From NCBI RefSeq assembly GCF_000745315.1, contig NZ_JQNQ01000001.1:3038001-3102000 (forward strand): DNA of 64,000 nt, read 5' to 3'. Numbering within the stretch: position 1 is the stretch's first letter; the number at the start of each line of letters is the position of its first letter. The stretch is from Salegentibacter sp. Hel_I_6 (GTDB taxonomy: Bacteria; Bacteroidota; Bacteroidia; Flavobacteriales; Flavobacteriaceae). Of the stretch, positions 63,798-64,000 are shown piece by piece. The position numbers were made by a program, and so were the translations under genes. The notes below the pieces were generated by a model that was given only the letters and a program-made list of their open reading frames with translations, searched no databases and was not told the origin of the DNA.

Positions 63798-64000
63798 TTA
63801 TTTCAATAAATTTTTTACCTCCTCTTCCAATTTCTCTCCCCTAAGGTCTCGAGCAACAACCTTACCCTGATTATCTAAAAGGTAATTAGAAGGCGTCCTA
63901 CTTATCCCATAATTTTTAAAAACGGGATTCTCACCTTCTTCTAAACTACTAAGATGATACCAATTTAAATTATCTTTTTCTATTGTGTTAATCCAGTCTT
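63798..64000 (-). CDS. Thioredoxin-like (TlpA/AhpC-TSA type) protein, C-terminal fragment
   Basis: The reverse strand from the window edge reads DWINTIEKDNLNWYHLSSLE, then GENPVFKNYGISRTPSNYLLD, then NQGKVVARDLRGEKLEEEV and a stop at 63798. The cis-Pro motif (RTPSNYLLD) and the NQGKVVARDLRG strand are typical of the C-terminal half of TlpA/ResA-like thiol-disulfide proteins. The active-site CxxC lies outside the window. About 67 residues are present. Confidence 0.85.
   Translation of the reverse strand, partial: DWINTIEKDNLNWYHLSSLEEGENPVFKNYGISRTPSNYLLDNQGKVVARDLRGEKLEEEVKNLLK

Overview
The window is a chromosomal segment of a member of the Bacteroidota, most probably the family Flavobacteriaceae (a Gramella/Salegentibacter/Zunongwangia-like marine organism is my guess; the genus cannot be fixed by eye). 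Support comes from the 16S and 23S sequence, promoters of the Bacteroidota type (TTG about 20 nt upstream of TAnnTTTG), a type IX secretion C-terminal sorting domain, a TonB receptor/DUF4249 pair, a monomeric isocitrate dehydrogenase, a long 482-residue GAPDH, an RprXY-type two-component pair and the near absence of Shine-Dalgarno sequences. Most of the window is core chromosome. I saw no insertion sequence, prophage, integrase or CRISPR array.

Layout. 1-2708: the translation cluster thrS-infC-rpmI on the minus strand; rpmI is cut by the window edge and infC has no canonical start codon. 2709-8853: a complete rRNA operon on the plus strand, with three tandem promoters, 16S, tRNA-Ile(GAU), tRNA-Ala(UGC), 23S, 5S and a terminator, plus visible processing stems. 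9209-12639: a TonB-dependent receptor, a DUF4249 lipoprotein and a small membrane protein. 12715-20734: icd, a candidate structured small RNA, rplS, trmD, a coiled-coil membrane protein, gap and an HtrA/DegP protease, all on minus. 20872-24106: dapF, a GNAT acetyltransferase, mltG and a lysozyme-like protein (cell wall). 24103-26743: an RsmI-like methylase, a low-molecular-weight tyrosine phosphatase and dnaA. 26949-33901: housekeeping enzymes including ribD and prmC. 33916-36584: ligA and a RelE/HigA-type toxin-antitoxin pair with a visible operator. 36657-38423: a 5'-nucleotidase split over two genes. 39532-46928: dapA, bamD, rpoZ, coaBC, a PorD-like protein, recN and fabI. 47380-52858: a second toxin-antitoxin pair, a glycosyltransferase, a YbbR protein, coaE and an RprX/RprY-like sensor-regulator pair. 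53273-57895: a 1540-residue type IX cargo protein. 58492-62538: an L,D-transpeptidase, a secreted protein with a CGCP motif and a membrane-anchored protein with atypical-kinase-like motifs. 62647-64000: two small hypothetical proteins and the C-terminal end of a thioredoxin-like protein.

Functional threads are envelope building (dapA, dapF, mltG, lysozyme-like protein, L,D-transpeptidase, bamD, fabI, HtrA, PorD-like protein and a type IX cargo), translation (rRNA, infC, thrS, rplS, trmD, prmC) and replication or repair (dnaA, ligA, recN).

The intergenic DNA is unusual. It carries several families of imperfect palindromic repeats (GTCATCCTGAA...TTCAGCTTGACG elements, CCTGCGAGGTT...AACCTCGTAGG elements, CGTCACTTCGAG...CTCGAACTGACG elements) and long purine/AC-rich modular repeats. 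The latter culminate in a nearly tandem composite unit of about 0.4 kb at 60251-61260. In one place a palindrome sits inside the loop of a rho-independent terminator.

The points most worth following up are the membrane-anchored kinase-like protein at 61261-62538, the three-way-junction small RNA upstream of icd, the AUA start of infC, leaderless-looking transcription of the RprX-like kinase, and the modular repeats.
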